A stretch of DNA of 64,000 bases from Micromonospora ferruginea. Its GTDB lineage: Bacteria; Actinomycetota; Actinomycetes; Mycobacteriales; Micromonosporaceae. Under the pieces are notes generated by a model. That model ran no database searches, was not told the origin of the DNA, and was given only the letters and a program-made list of their open reading frames with translations. Positions 18,366 to 26,671 of the stretch are shown in pieces. The stretch covers positions 802,001 through 866,000 of the forward strand of contig NZ_CP059322.2 in assembly GCF_013694245.2 (NCBI RefSeq). Direction: 5' to 3'. The position numbers were made by a program, and so were the translations under genes. How positions within the stretch are numbered: the first letter of the stretch is position 1; every line of letters begins with the position of its first letter.

Positions 18366-20452
18366 GGCCTGTTTCCCAGGGACCGGTCGCTGGGCGTTCC
18401 GCCCCCGGGTGCCTTTCGCCCGGCCGGCGGGGTCTGCTGGCGTGGCACCGACCGCTGGGCCCCGCCCCACGTCTCGGCCAGACGTTCCCGGAGCAGGTCG
18501 TGCCGGAACTGGTAGACCGGTCCCGCGGTGCGGAGGATCTGCCGTTCCCGTGCGTCCTCCAGGAACCGTCGCATCCGCAGGGGGAGCCGGAAGCGTACGG
18601 CCATCTCCACCTGCCGGCAGAACGTGCGCCAGACGGTGGAGAAGGACCAGAGCCAGATCCCGTTGGCGAGGGCGCCCAACCCGCCGATCGCCACGGCCCG
18701 GGGCAGGTCGGCGTCGTGGTGCATGCCGAAGCCGATGCCCACCACGAACGCGCCCGACGTTCCGGTGGCGGCGAGCGTCGCCCCGGCCACCGCGTCGTCG
18801 CGCCACGACCGTCGGGGATCGAGCGCGTAGTCGTCGGGCTGCACCGTGCTGAACAGCGACGCCCCCAACTCGATGGTGAGCCACACCGCCAGCCCGGTGA
18901 GCAGGTAACCGCCGACGCCGGGAAGCACGGAGCCGATCAGGCTGAGCGGCAGGACCAACCCGAACCCGAGGGGAAGGGTGACGAGGATCCGGCGCGGTGC
19001 GAACATCGCCCGCCACCAGCCCCGGGGCACCCGCCGGCGCATCGGTTCCCGCCCCCGGATCGAGGCGAACGCGGACACCAGCCCCATGAGCAGCCCGATC
19101 GGCAGCCCGCTGGAGATGTCGCGCCCGTCGGCCAGTCGGTAGGACAGGCCGAGAAGCAGGCTGGTCGGGAGCGCGATCGTGAACCAGACCGCCAGGGCGG
19201 ACAGCGTGCCCGGGACGGGGTGCTGCGGACCCGTCGGAGGCATGTCCCACCACTTGAGGCCGCTGTCGCCGGTGTGGCCGAGGTGGTGAGCGAGGAAGCC
19301 GAGCGTCCTCTGGGCGGTACGGAGCGAGTAGCGCGGCGCCGGCCGCTCCGGGCCGGAAGCGTACGCCGTGGCCAGCGCGCGGTCGAGCAGATGGCGTTCG
19401 ACCTGCCGGGCCTTGCGGAACCGTCGACGGTCCAGGAGTTCGTCCACCGGGTCGAGCGGCCCGTACGCGTCCCGGAGCAGGGTGAGCAGGAACGGGTTCT
19501 TCAGCGGGCCGGTGAGCGGGCCGGCCGGGCCGCGCCGGAGCCGGTCGGTGACCTTCTGCCAGGCGGACGGCGGTGGCGAGGAGAGCCGGCTGAGCAGGTA
19601 GTCGACCGCGACGTCCTCGTCGACGGGCCGGAGTTCGACGCCCGCCGCGCCGACCAGTGGATGTCGCCGGACGGCGCCGCTCAGCTCGTCGATGCGGCTC
19701 AGCAGCACCAGCCGGAGGTCGGCCTGCCGGCTCAGCTCGCGCAGCACGACCGGGCGCAGGCCCTCGCCGATCTCGTCGAGACCGTCGACGAGCACGGCGA
19801 CCCGGTGGCCCGCGACGAGCCGCGCCGCGTCCTTGGCGGCGAAGCCGGGGATCTCGGCGATCTGATCGGTGATCCAGGTCGCGAGCGAGGTGGTGTGCGC
19901 GTCCCAGCCGCGCAGGTTGGCCATGATCGGCACGGGCACGCGTGACCGCTGATCCGGGCCGACCCGCTCACGTGCCGCCAGCGCGTCCCGGAAGAGGAGG
20001 ACGGCCGCGGTGCTCTTGCCGGCGCCGGCCGGCCCGGCGATGACCAGCCGGCCGGAGGGCAGGCCGGCGTAGTGCCCGTAGAGGTCCTGCTGCGTGCCCT
20101 CGACACGGTCGTGGCCGGTGACGCGCTCCGACCCGGGAAGCGGCTCGAACGGGCCGGTCAGCGAGTTCCGCGCGGGGGCGCCGATCGGCGCCGAGGCCCG
20201 GTGCCAGGTGATCGGCATGGGCGCGGTGAGGTCCCGCTCGACGACCTCCTGGCCGGCCCGCTCCCGCATCGCCCCGGCCAGGTCGTCGGCCAGGTCGTCG
20301 AGCGATCGGGTCGGCCTTCGCGGGAACCGCGTGGAGATCAGCGAGGCCAGCGCGATGAGCGCCGCGACGACGGTCACCACGAAGGGCGCGACCCCGCTGG
20401 CGATGCTCCGCTCGATCGCATCCCAGGGACCGGACGCGGCCAGTGCATGCAT
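18362..20452 (-). CDS. Membrane-anchored NACHT-domain NTPase (STAND family)
   Basis: A 696-residue protein. One N-terminal membrane helix (about residues 20-41) precedes a cytosolic NACHT module with Walker A GPAGAGKST near residue 140 and Walker B VAVLVDGLDEIGEG near residue 220. A helical region follows, then a cluster of several membrane helices (about 410-610) and a polar C-terminal tail (YQFRHDLLRERLAE). NACHT STAND NTPases are signalling switches, and many bacterial ones act in antiphage immunity or development. No effector domain such as a nuclease or TIR is visible; the C-terminal membrane segments could themselves be the effector. It stands alone, convergent with the ABC exporter. 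Function inferred only. Confidence 0.85.
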   Translation of the reverse strand: MHALAASGPWDAIERSIASGVAPFVVTVVAALIALASLISTRFPRRPTRSLDDLADDLAGAMRERAGQEVVERDLTAPMPITWHRASAPIGAPARNSLTGPFEPLPGSERVTGHDRVEGTQQDLYGHYAGLPSGRLVIAGPAGAGKSTAAVLLFRDALAARERVGPDQRSRVPVPIMANLRGWDAHTTSLATWITDQIAEIPGFAAKDAARLVAGHRVAVLVDGLDEIGEGLRPVVLRELSRQADLRLVLLSRIDELSGAVRRHPLVGAAGVELRPVDEDVAVDYLLSRLSSPPPSAWQKVTDRLRRGPAGPLTGPLKNPFLLTLLRDAYGPLDPVDELLDRRRFRKARQVERHLLDRALATAYASGPERPAPRYSLRTAQRTLGFLAHHLGHTGDSGLKWWDMPPTGPQHPVPGTLSALAVWFTIALPTSLLLGLSYRLADGRDISSGLPIGLLMGLVSAFASIRGREPMRRRVPRGWWRAMFAPRRILVTLPLGFGLVLPLSLIGSVLPGVGGYLLTGLAVWLTIELGASLFSTVQPDDYALDPRRSWRDDAVAGATLAATGTSGAFVVGIGFGMHHDADLPRAVAIGGLGALANGIWLWSFSTVWRTFCRQVEMAVRFRLPLRMRRFLEDARERQILRTAGPVYQFRHDLLRERLAETWGGAQRSVPRQQTPPAGRKAPGGGTPSDRSLGNRP

Positions 20453-20544
20453 GGCGGCGATTATGGCAGGAGGATCTACGGTGCGCGGTCCCGCCGACGC
20501 GGTGCGTCATCGCCGGTGGGCGTCGCCGGCCGGAACGGGCCGCG

Positions 20545-21165
20545 CTACCCGCCGGTGACCGCCGCGCGCAGCTCGCCGAAGGCGGCACCGAGCGTCTCCG
20601 GGGTGAAGTGCGCGTTCAGTCCGCTCGGGTTGGGCAGCACCCAGAGGCGGGCCGGCCCGAGGTGCTCCGGCTGCGGCCCGAAGCCGGCCTTCGGTCGGGC
20701 GAACCCGATCCGGTAGGCGGTCACCCCGACCACCGCCACCCAGCGCGGCCGGTGCCGCTCGACCTTCGCGGTCAGCAGGCGCGCGCCGTCGACCAGCTCG
20801 GTGGCGGTCAGCTCGTCGGCGCGGGCGCTGGCCCGGGCCACCATGTTGGTGATGCCCAGCCCGAGCGCGGGCAACTGGTCCTGCTCGCTGGGGTGCAGCA
20901 GCCGAGGGGTGAACCCGCCGCGGTGCAGCGCCGGCCAGAACCGGTTGCCGGGGCGGGCGAAGTGCCAGCCGGTGGCCGCCGACCACAGGCCCGGGTTGAT
21001 GCCGACGAAGAGCACGTCCAGCCCGGGCGCGATCAGATCGGGCAGCAGCCGGTCGGCCGCGGCGGCGAGCTGCTCGCGGCTGGGCCGGGGGTGCCGGCGG
21101 GCCGGCGTGCCCGGGCCGGGGGCGGCCTCGGGCCGGCCGCCGCCGGGGCGGCGTCGGTCGTTCAC
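20545..21165 (-). CDS. mug: G/U mismatch-specific uracil-DNA glycosylase (Mug family)
   Basis: A 206-residue protein of the uracil-DNA glycosylase superfamily, family 2. The catalytic motif is FVGINPGLWSAATGWHFA, with GINPG in place of GQDPY, and the DNA-intercalating loop is NPSGLNAHF. It removes uracil or similar bases mispaired with G. The N-terminal 45 residues are Arg/Pro-rich and probably disordered. The GTG at 21165 overlaps the SDR stop (GTGA at 21165-21162), making it the last gene of the leftward group that starts at 24137. Confidence 0.9.
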   Translation of the reverse strand: MNDRRRPGGGRPEAAPGPGTPARRHPRPSREQLAAAADRLLPDLIAPGLDVLFVGINPGLWSAATGWHFARPGNRFWPALHRGGFTPRLLHPSEQDQLPALGLGITNMVARASARADELTATELVDGARLLTAKVERHRPRWVAVVGVTAYRIGFARPKAGFGPQPEHLGPARLWVLPNPSGLNAHFTPETLGAAFGELRAAVTGG

Positions 21166-21923
21166 AGGCCGCGCAGCGCGCCGCCGTCGACCGGCACGGT
21201 GATCCCGGTGACGTAGCCGGCGGCGGGGGAGAGCAGGAACGCGGCCACCCGACCGAACTCGGCCGGGTCGCCGATGCGGCCCAGCGGGATGGCCGCCTCC
21301 GCCTCGGCGCGGGCCCGGTCGGCGTCGCCGGAGGCGGCCAGCAGCTCCCGGTTGCGGTCGGTCATGATCCGCCCGGGCAGCAGGCTCAGCACCCGCACGC
21401 CGCGGGGGCCGTACTCGTCGGCCAGGTCCTTCGCCACGCCGGCCAGGCCCGGTCGCAGGCCGTTGGAGATGCCGAGCCCGGCCAGTGGCGCGCGCGCCGA
21501 GGTGGACAGCACCAGGGCGATCGCGCCGCCGTCGGTGAGCGCGCCGGCCACCGTACGGGCGATGCGGACGCTGCCCAGGAAGACGGTCTCGAACGACTCC
21601 CGCCACTGCGCGTCGGTGACCTCGGCGGCGGTGCCCCGGGGCGGGCCGCCGACCGAGACCAGCGCGCCGTCGAGCCGGCCGAAGTGCTCCCGCGCCGCCG
21701 CGACGAGGCGGTCCGGGGTGCCGGGGTCGGCGAGGTCGGCGGTCAGCCCGATGGCCCGCTCCGGGTCGCCGAGCGCCTCGACGGCGGCGGCCACCCGCTC
21801 CGGGGCGCGTGCGGAGATCACCACCCGGGCACCGTCCGCGACGAGCTGCTCGGCGGTGGCGAAGCCGAGGCCGCCGGAGGCGCCGGTCAGCACGTACACC
21901 CGGTCGGCGAGTCCGAGATTCAT
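21162..21923 (-). CDS. SDR-family protein without the usual catalytic Tyr
   Basis: A 253-residue Rossmann-fold protein with the NAD(P) loop TGASGGLGFATAE and a classical SDR C-terminus (GYVTGITVPVDGG). At the active site, where Tyr-x3-Lys is expected, the sequence reads STSARAPLAGLGISNGLRPG, with Asn at the Tyr position and no Lys four residues on. It may bind a nucleotide without classical SDR chemistry, or use another residue. A related SDR subgroup with SNGLRPG is known to me from other actinobacteria. It starts 32 nt after the DUF692 partner gene and overlaps mug. Confidence 0.85.
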   Translation of the reverse strand: MNLGLADRVYVLTGASGGLGFATAEQLVADGARVVISARAPERVAAAVEALGDPERAIGLTADLADPGTPDRLVAAAREHFGRLDGALVSVGGPPRGTAAEVTDAQWRESFETVFLGSVRIARTVAGALTDGGAIALVLSTSARAPLAGLGISNGLRPGLAGVAKDLADEYGPRGVRVLSLLPGRIMTDRNRELLAASGDADRARAEAEAAIPLGRIGDPAEFGRVAAFLLSPAAGYVTGITVPVDGGALRGL

Positions 21924-21955
21924 ACGCCCGATCCTGCCGTATCGGGCGGCACCTG

Positions 21956-22402
21956 TCAGCGCGGGGCGGGCCGCAGCAGGCGTACCCGACCGGCGGCCTG
22001 GACCGCGACGGCGCCGCCGACGCGGGCGAACGCCGGCCGGCGGCGGGGCCGGGGCGCGGTGCGACCGTCGTAGCGGCTCGCGGCCTCGCGCACGGCCAGC
22101 TCCTCCGCGCCCAGCGGCGGCAGCGTGCCCTCCGCGCGCAGCTCGCGGGCCAGGTCCCAGCCGTCGCGCAGCGAGCCGCCGGTGGGGCGGCCGTCCGCCC
22201 AGGCGGTGAACACCGCCGGCCACTCGGCGCCGAGGCCGGCGGCGAGCAGCGGCCAGTGCCGGGCCACGTCGCCGGCCCGCTTGCGCAGCAGCGCCCGGCG
22301 GGCCGCGTCGACCGGCGCCGGCGCGAAGCCGGGCGGCAGCGGCCCGCCGGCCACCAGCGCCGCGACCAGCTCGGCCTGCCGGGCCGCCAGGTCGCCGCTC
22401 AC
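21956..22402 (-). CDS. Small partner protein of the DUF692 enzyme (SCO6045-like)
   Basis: A 148-residue soluble, Ala/Arg-rich protein with a helical N-terminal region ([20 protein letters not shown], then [20 protein letters not shown]) and a basic tail ([15 protein letters not shown]). The GTG overlaps the DUF692 stop (GTGA at 22402-22399). DUF692 (MNIO) enzymes usually work with a small partner that binds the leader or substrate. The N-terminal pattern loosely recalls DUF2063/HvfC-type partners and Streptomyces SCO6045, but I cannot confirm this by eye. Its role as a substrate-recognition subunit is inferred from position. Confidence 0.72.
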   Translation of the reverse strand: MSGDLAARQAELVAALVAGGPLPPGFAPAPVDAARRALLRKRAGDVARHWPLLAAGLGAEWPAVFTAWADGRPTGGSLRDGWDLARELRAEGTLPPLGAEELAVREAASRYDGRTAPRPRRRPAFARVGGAVAVQAAGRVRLLRPAPR

Positions 22403-23217
22403 GTGACCACCGGGTAGCCGGAGGCGGCGGCCAGCGCGTCCAGCTCGCCGCGCAGCTCGTCGGCGGGCGGGTAGTGGCCGTCGCGCTCCAGCAGCAGCGC
22501 CGGCGGGCGGCGCCGGTCGCAGAGCACGCGGACCAGGTCGAGCACCTCGGCGGGCACCGGGTCGGTGTGCGTGTCGTGGTAGAAACCGCCGGCCTCGGCG
22601 CCGCCGGCCACGTGGACGTAGGCGACGCGTTCCAGCGGCAGCCGGTCCAGCAGCGCGGCCGGGTCGTCGCCCCGGTTGCGGGCGTTGGCGTGCACGTTCG
22701 CCACGTCGAGCAGCAGCAGCGCCCCGGTGGCGTCGAGGATCTCGGTGAGGAAGTCGGCCTCGTCCAGCTCGTCGTCGGGCCAGTCGAACAGCGCCGCGAT
22801 CGGCTCCAGCGCCAGCGGCGCCGGCAGCTCCGCCTGCGCCCGCCGCACGTTGGCCACCACCGCGGCCACCGCCTCCCGGCTGCGCGGCAGCGGCAGCAGG
22901 TGACCGGCCTCCAGCCCCCCGGCCCGCACGAACGCGATGTGCTCGCTGACCAGCGGCGCCGCCAGCGCCGTGGCCACCCCGGCCAGGTGCGCCACCCGGT
23001 GCGGGTCGACCGGTTCCGCGCCGCCGAGCGACAGCCGCACCCCGTGGGGTACGACGGTGACGCCGCGTTCGCGCAGCTCGGCCAGGCCCTCGGGCAGCGG
23101 CCCGGTCGGGGTCACCGCCTCGGCGACCACCTCGACGAAGCGCAGGCCCGGCAGCCCGGCCACGAAGCCGGCGATCTCGGGCCGCCAGCCGATGCCGACG
23201 CCCGACGGGCCGGTCAT
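22399..23217 (-). CDS. DUF692 multinuclear iron oxidase (MNIO) family enzyme
   Basis: A 272-residue TIM-barrel protein of the DUF692 family (relatives MbnB, TglH, ChrH), which use two or three iron ions to modify Cys or other side chains in ribosomal peptides. Candidate metal-binding segments are [61 protein letters not shown] with YHDTHTD, and [10 protein letters not shown]. The ATG overlaps the stop of the Cys-tailed protein gene (ATGA at 23217-23214), so the two proteins are made together. The natural target is probably that Cys tail. Family sure, substrate inferred. Confidence 0.9.
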   Translation of the reverse strand: MTGPSGVGIGWRPEIAGFVAGLPGLRFVEVVAEAVTPTGPLPEGLAELRERGVTVVPHGVRLSLGGAEPVDPHRVAHLAGVATALAAPLVSEHIAFVRAGGLEAGHLLPLPRSREAVAAVVANVRRAQAELPAPLALEPIAALFDWPDDELDEADFLTEILDATGALLLLDVANVHANARNRGDDPAALLDRLPLERVAYVHVAGGAEAGGFYHDTHTDPVPAEVLDLVRVLCDRRRPPALLLERDGHYPPADELRGELDALAAASGYPVVT

Positions 23218-24137
23218 CCGCCGCACCCGCCGCCCCCGCACCCGCCGCCACCGCCGCAGGAGCTGCCGCCGCCGCACGAGGAGCCGCCCCCGGAGCAGGA
23301 GCTGCTGCCGCCGCCGCACGAGGAGCCGGAGCTGCCGGCGGTGCCCATGGCCTGGCGCTGGATCTCGGCCTGCTCCGCGAAGCCGGGGTCCATGGTCCAG
23401 AGCGTGGCGGTGCCGAACAGCGCCACCGCCATGGCCGTGGCCGACGGGCCGTACGTGGCGTACGCCGGCGTGGCGGCCGGGCGCAGCGCGGTGTGCCGGC
23501 GGCGCAGGTCGCGCAGCGCGGCGGTGGCCGCCCGGGTGCGCCAGGGCACGCGGTTGAGCAGCAGGAACGCGACGAAGAGCGGGAACAGGGCGAGGAGCAG
23601 GAAGCCGGCGGGGCGACCGTTGGTCAGGCCGACGAAGGCCCGCGCGACGCCGAGGACCAGCAGCAGGCCGACCAGCACGGCGCCGCGCTTCAACGTGCGG
23701 CGCCGCTCCGGGTCCAGGGCCAGGCCGCGGCGGACCAGCCCGTCGCGCAGCTCGTCGAGGGCGCGCCGGACCCACTCGTCGCCGGCCAGCTCGCGGGAGC
23801 GCAGGCCGCGGCCGGCCGCGTGGTGGACGGCCTGGTCGAGCGGGGTCACGCCGGCGGGCAGCGGCCCGCCGGGGGCCAGTCGCCGGTCCGGGTGCACGCC
23901 GAGGGCGCCGGCCCGGCGCAGCCCGCCGAGCGAGGTCCAGACCGCGAGCTGGTCGCCCCCGTTGAGGTACGCGACCTGCTGCGGACCGAGCGCGGCGTGG
24001 TCGGTGACGGCGGTGCCGGCCAGCGCGCGGAACCGGTACACCGCCGCGCCGACGACCAGGACGACTGCTGCGACGAGGTACCAGCGCAGGAAGACGGGGC
24101 CGGGGATGCCCCAGGTGTCGGCCGCGAGGACGGTCAT
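23214..24137 (-). CDS. TIGR04222-type membrane protein with Cys/Gly-rich tail (candidate MNIO substrate)
   Basis: A 307-residue membrane protein. A helix lies at about residues 15-33 ([17 protein letters not shown]), a soluble region at 45-148 includes the family segment [20 protein letters not shown], and two helices lie at about 152-170 and 178-194. The last 35 residues are only Cys, Gly and Ser, with six Cys at 274, 281, 288, 294, 300 and 305, spaced 5-7 apart in CGGGSS-type units. A ribosome site (AGGAG) precedes the ATG. It is the first gene of the operon with DUF692. A tail of evenly spaced Cys beside an MNIO enzyme looks like a substrate region on a membrane carrier. Confidence 0.85.
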   Translation of the reverse strand: MTVLAADTWGIPGPVFLRWYLVAAVVLVVGAAVYRFRALAGTAVTDHAALGPQQVAYLNGGDQLAVWTSLGGLRRAGALGVHPDRRLAPGGPLPAGVTPLDQAVHHAAGRGLRSRELAGDEWVRRALDELRDGLVRRGLALDPERRRTLKRGAVLVGLLLVLGVARAFVGLTNGRPAGFLLLALFPLFVAFLLLNRVPWRTRAATAALRDLRRRHTALRPAATPAYATYGPSATAMAVALFGTATLWTMDPGFAEQAEIQRQAMGTAGSSGSSCGGGSSSCSGGGSSCGGGSSCGGGGGCGGGGCGG

Positions 24138-24230
24138 GGGCTGCTCCTGTCGACAGGGGTGTCGCGGCCCATTGTGGAGCAGGCGCGCCAGCGTTGATCT
24201 CCCCGGTGGGGGCAGTTACCGGACCGAGAC

Positions 24231-24803
24231 TCAGTGCCGGCGGACGGCCTCCTCGACCAGGTCGAGCACGCGGGTCAGGTCGCCGGCGGGTCGGCCCATG
24301 GCCAGGTGCAGCACCAGCCCGTCGTACGCCAGCTCCAGGAACTGGGCGAGCACGTCGATCGGTACGTCGTCGCGGAGCACGCCCGCCTCGCGCTGGCGGA
24401 GCAGGCGCTCGCGGGTCGCCTCGGCGATCGCCGCCGAGCGCTCGGACCAGCGCTTGGCGAACGCCGGGTCGGTGCGCAGCCGGCGGGAGACCTCGAGCTG
24501 GCTGCCGAGCCAGCCGGTGGTGTCCGGGGAGACGGCGCGGGCCAGCAGGTCCCGCATCACCTGGACGAGGCCGTTGCGGGCGACGGTCTCCACCATCGCG
24601 GCGGCGTCGTCCTCGGCGACGGCGAGGAAGAGCGAGTCCTTGTCCCGGAAGTGGTGGAAGATCGCGCCCCGGGAGAGGCCGGTGGCCTCCTCCAGCCGTC
24701 GCACGGTGGCGCCCTCGTAGCCGTGTCGGGCGAAACACGCCCGGGCCGCGGTGAGGATCTCCTGCCGGCGCGCGTCGAGCTGGTCCTGACTTACTCTGGG
24801 CAC
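24231..24803 (-). CDS. acnR: TetR-family repressor, AcnR orthologue
   Basis: A 190-residue TetR regulator. The HTH region reads [20 protein letters not shown], then [20 protein letters not shown], very close to Corynebacterium AcnR, the aconitase repressor. The C-terminal ligand-binding half also matches ([43 protein letters not shown]). In corynebacteria AcnR responds to citrate and cis-aconitate. Here acnR is about 17 kb from acn (39119-41959), but its promoter region (24835-24856) and the acn promoter (42063-42084) carry nearly the same palindrome. The GTG at 24803 has no clear ribosome site. Confidence 0.87.
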   Translation of the reverse strand: MPRVSQDQLDARRQEILTAARACFARHGYEGATVRRLEEATGLSRGAIFHHFRDKDSLFLAVAEDDAAAMVETVARNGLVQVMRDLLARAVSPDTTGWLGSQLEVSRRLRTDPAFAKRWSERSAAIAEATRERLLRQREAGVLRDDVPIDVLAQFLELAYDGLVLHLAMGRPAGDLTRVLDLVEEAVRRH

Positions 24804-24834
24804 GTCACGATCGTCGCAGGTGAGTAGGGCCGAC

Positions 24835-24856
24835 GCAAACCGTACGTACGGCTTGC
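24835..24856. promoter_or_regulatory. Probable AcnR operator between acnR and the nitrilase gene
   Basis: A 22-bp palindrome, GCAAACCGTAC-GTACGGCTTGC, with one mismatch and a perfect CCGTACGTACGG core, lies between the divergent acnR and nitrilase genes. The acn promoter carries AAACCGTACGT followed by CTTGC at the same spacing. Autoregulation of acnR is inferred. Confidence 0.68.
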
Positions 24857-24869
24857 GAGGATGGTTCGC

Positions 24870-24875
24870 TACCAT
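24870..24875 (+). promoter_or_regulatory. -10 box of the nitrilase gene (leaderless)
   Basis: TACCAT ends 6 nt before the GTG at 24882, predicting an mRNA that begins at the start codon. The AcnR-type palindrome lies just upstream and may also influence this promoter. Confidence 0.5.
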
Positions 24876-24881
24876 CCGGGC

Positions 24882-25724
24882 GTGTCCCTCCCCACCGCGC
24901 CGCTGACCGTCGCCGCCGTGCAGGCCGAGCCGGTGCCCGGCGACGTCGCCGGCAACGCCCGCACCGCCGCCCGCCTGGTCGGCCGGGCCGCCGGCGCCCG
25001 GGTGGTGGTGCTGCCCGAGCTGTTCCTGCCGGCGTACCACCCGCCGACGCTGGGCGCCGACCCGACCGGGACGGACGTCGCCGCCGACCCCGACGGGCGG
25101 GTCGACGACGCGAGGCTGGACCCGCTGCGCGTGGCCGCCCGCGACGCCGGGGCGGCCGTGGTGATCGGTGCGGCGGTCCGCCACCCCGACCGGCGGCGCA
25201 CCATCTCGTCGCTGGTCGTGGACCCGGCCGGCACGGTCACCGCGGCGTACGACAAGCAGCAGCTCTGGAGCGGCGAGCGCGAGCTGTTCGACGCCGGCCG
25301 GTGCGGCGCGACGCTGGTGGTCGAGCGGTGGCGGTTCGGCCTCGGCATCTGTTACGACGGCTGCTTCCCCGAGCACGGCCGGGCCGCGGCGGCCGACGGC
25401 GCGCACGGCTACCTCTGCCCGAGCGGCTACCTGGCCGGCTCGGCGCACCGCCGGGACCTCTACTACGCCGCCCGCGCGCTGGACAACACCATGTTCGTGG
25501 TCTTCGCGAACGCGGTCGGCGGCGCGGATCCCTGGCGGTTCAACGGCGGCGCGGCGGTCTACGACCCGGAGGGCCGGCCCCTCGCCCGGGGCGCGGACAC
25601 CGGCGAGGACGTGCTGGTGGCGGTGCTGGACCCGGCCGTGCTGGCGGACACCCGGGCGGCGCACACCATGCTGCTCGACCGGTTGCCCGACGCCGGGGCG
25701 GCCCGCGCCGCGTTCGTCGCCTGA
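24882..25724 (+). CDS. Carbon-nitrogen hydrolase (nitrilase superfamily)
   Basis: A 280-residue cytosolic amidase-type enzyme with the complete catalytic triad: Glu in VVVLPELFLPAY, Lys in AAYDKQQLWSGE and Cys in GICYDGCFPEHGR. Family members hydrolyse amides, N-carbamoyl compounds or nitriles; the substrate cannot be read from the sequence. GTG 24882 was chosen over the ATG at 24861 because a -10 box overlaps the latter stretch. It is transcribed divergently from acnR. Confidence 0.88.
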   Translation: MSLPTAPLTVAAVQAEPVPGDVAGNARTAARLVGRAAGARVVVLPELFLPAYHPPTLGADPTGTDVAADPDGRVDDARLDPLRVAARDAGAAVVIGAAVRHPDRRRTISSLVVDPAGTVTAAYDKQQLWSGERELFDAGRCGATLVVERWRFGLGICYDGCFPEHGRAAAADGAHGYLCPSGYLAGSAHRRDLYYAARALDNTMFVVFANAVGGADPWRFNGGAAVYDPEGRPLARGADTGEDVLVAVLDPAVLADTRAAHTMLLDRLPDAGAARAAFVA

Positions 25725-25783
25725 GCGTCAGGAGGGGACCCTCGGCCCTGCCGGTGCTCCGGCCGTTCCCGTAGGGTGCTCAG

Positions 25784-26428
25784 GTGCCGTTGCTCCTGCT
25801 CGCTCTGGACGACACCCTGCTGGACCGCGACGGGCCGTTCCGCGCCTGGGGAGCACGCTTCCTGGAGAACGTCGGCGCGCCGCCCGCCGACCTCGACTGG
25901 CTCGTCTCCGTCGACGCCGACGGGCTGACCAACCGCTGGGACGTGGCCGACGCCGTCCGCGACCGCTACGGCCTGCGCATCCCCTCGATCGACCTGGTGG
26001 AGGAGTTGCACGACGGCGTGGTGGAGCACATGCGGCTCGACCCGCTGGTGGCGTGCGCGCTGCGGATCGCCGCCGACGCCGGCTGGGTGCCGGTCGTGGT
26101 CACCAACGGCGCGGCACGCCAGCAGGACACCAAGATCCGCAGAACCGGCCTGGACCGGTACGTCGCCGACTGGGTGATCTCCGAGGAGGCCGGCGTCAGC
26201 AAACCCAACCCGCGGATCTTCGCGCTCGCCGCCCAGCGGGCCCGGATGCCGTTGCGCGGCGCGTGGGTGGTCGGCGACAGCCCGGAGGCGGACATCGGCG
26301 GTGCGACCGCGGTGGGCCTGCCCAGCGTCTGGCTGCACCGGGGACGCCGCTGGTCGGATCCGCGGTTCGCGCCGACCCGGGTCGAGGACGGGGTGATCCC
26401 GGCCGTGGCCGCCGTGCTGGCGGGCTGA
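25784..26428 (+). CDS. HAD-superfamily protein lacking the nucleophilic Asp
   Basis: A 214-residue HAD fold with motif II VVVTNGAAR, motif III Lys in VSKPNPRIF and motif IV VVGDSPEADIGGA. Motif I reads LLLALDDTLLDRD: the first Asp of the usual D-x-D-x-T is replaced by Ala (GCT codon), so the phosphoryl-Asp intermediate cannot form in the usual way. It may be a binding or regulatory pseudo-phosphatase. TAGGGT (25772-25777) ends 6 nt before the GTG, suggesting a leaderless mRNA. Confidence 0.85.
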   Translation: MPLLLLALDDTLLDRDGPFRAWGARFLENVGAPPADLDWLVSVDADGLTNRWDVADAVRDRYGLRIPSIDLVEELHDGVVEHMRLDPLVACALRIAADAGWVPVVVTNGAARQQDTKIRRTGLDRYVADWVISEEAGVSKPNPRIFALAAQRARMPLRGAWVVGDSPEADIGGATAVGLPSVWLHRGRRWSDPRFAPTRVEDGVIPAVAAVLAG

Positions 26429-26524
26429 GCGGAAAACCGGTTGCCCCACCCGCTCCGGCCGGCGAGCATGGTGCCGCGCGAGGGCGCAGCCGGGTGTCGC
26501 CCGGTCGAGGAGAGGAGGTCGGTC

Positions 26525-26671
26525 ATGGCCGTCTTTGCAGGGTCGTTCCGCCTGCCTCCACCAGCCTCGATCGAAGGACAGATCCACCCGTGCGCGATCC
26601 CGACCTCCCGGCGCCGCAGCGCCGTGGCCGCGGCAAGAGCCGCTTCGACGACGACGAACCACGCTTCCTGA
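26525..26671 (+). CDS. Possible 48-codon ORF overlapping the start of the RIO kinase gene
   Basis: An ATG with an unusually strong ribosome site (GAGGAGAGGAGGTCGGTC) opens a 48-residue frame beginning MAVFAGSFRLPPP. It runs 82 nt into the RIO-like kinase gene in another frame. The kinase GTG at 26590 has only a weak, distant AAGGA. The ORF could be a leader that opens the mRNA for the kinase, or the ribosome site could serve an unrecognised start. No family is recognised. Confidence 0.3.
   Translation: MAVFAGSFRLPPPASIEGQIHPCAIPTSRRRSAVAAARAASTTTNHAS

Noticed and set aside
18362..20452. Complete defence island around the NACHT gene
   Set aside because: No neighbouring nuclease, methylase, integrase or other defence gene is present, so only the single protein is reported.
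23214..23345. Cys/Gly tail as a frameshift or low-complexity artefact
   Set aside because: The frame is continuous into the family domain, stops in an ATGA overlap with the DUF692 gene, and the Cys spacing is regular.
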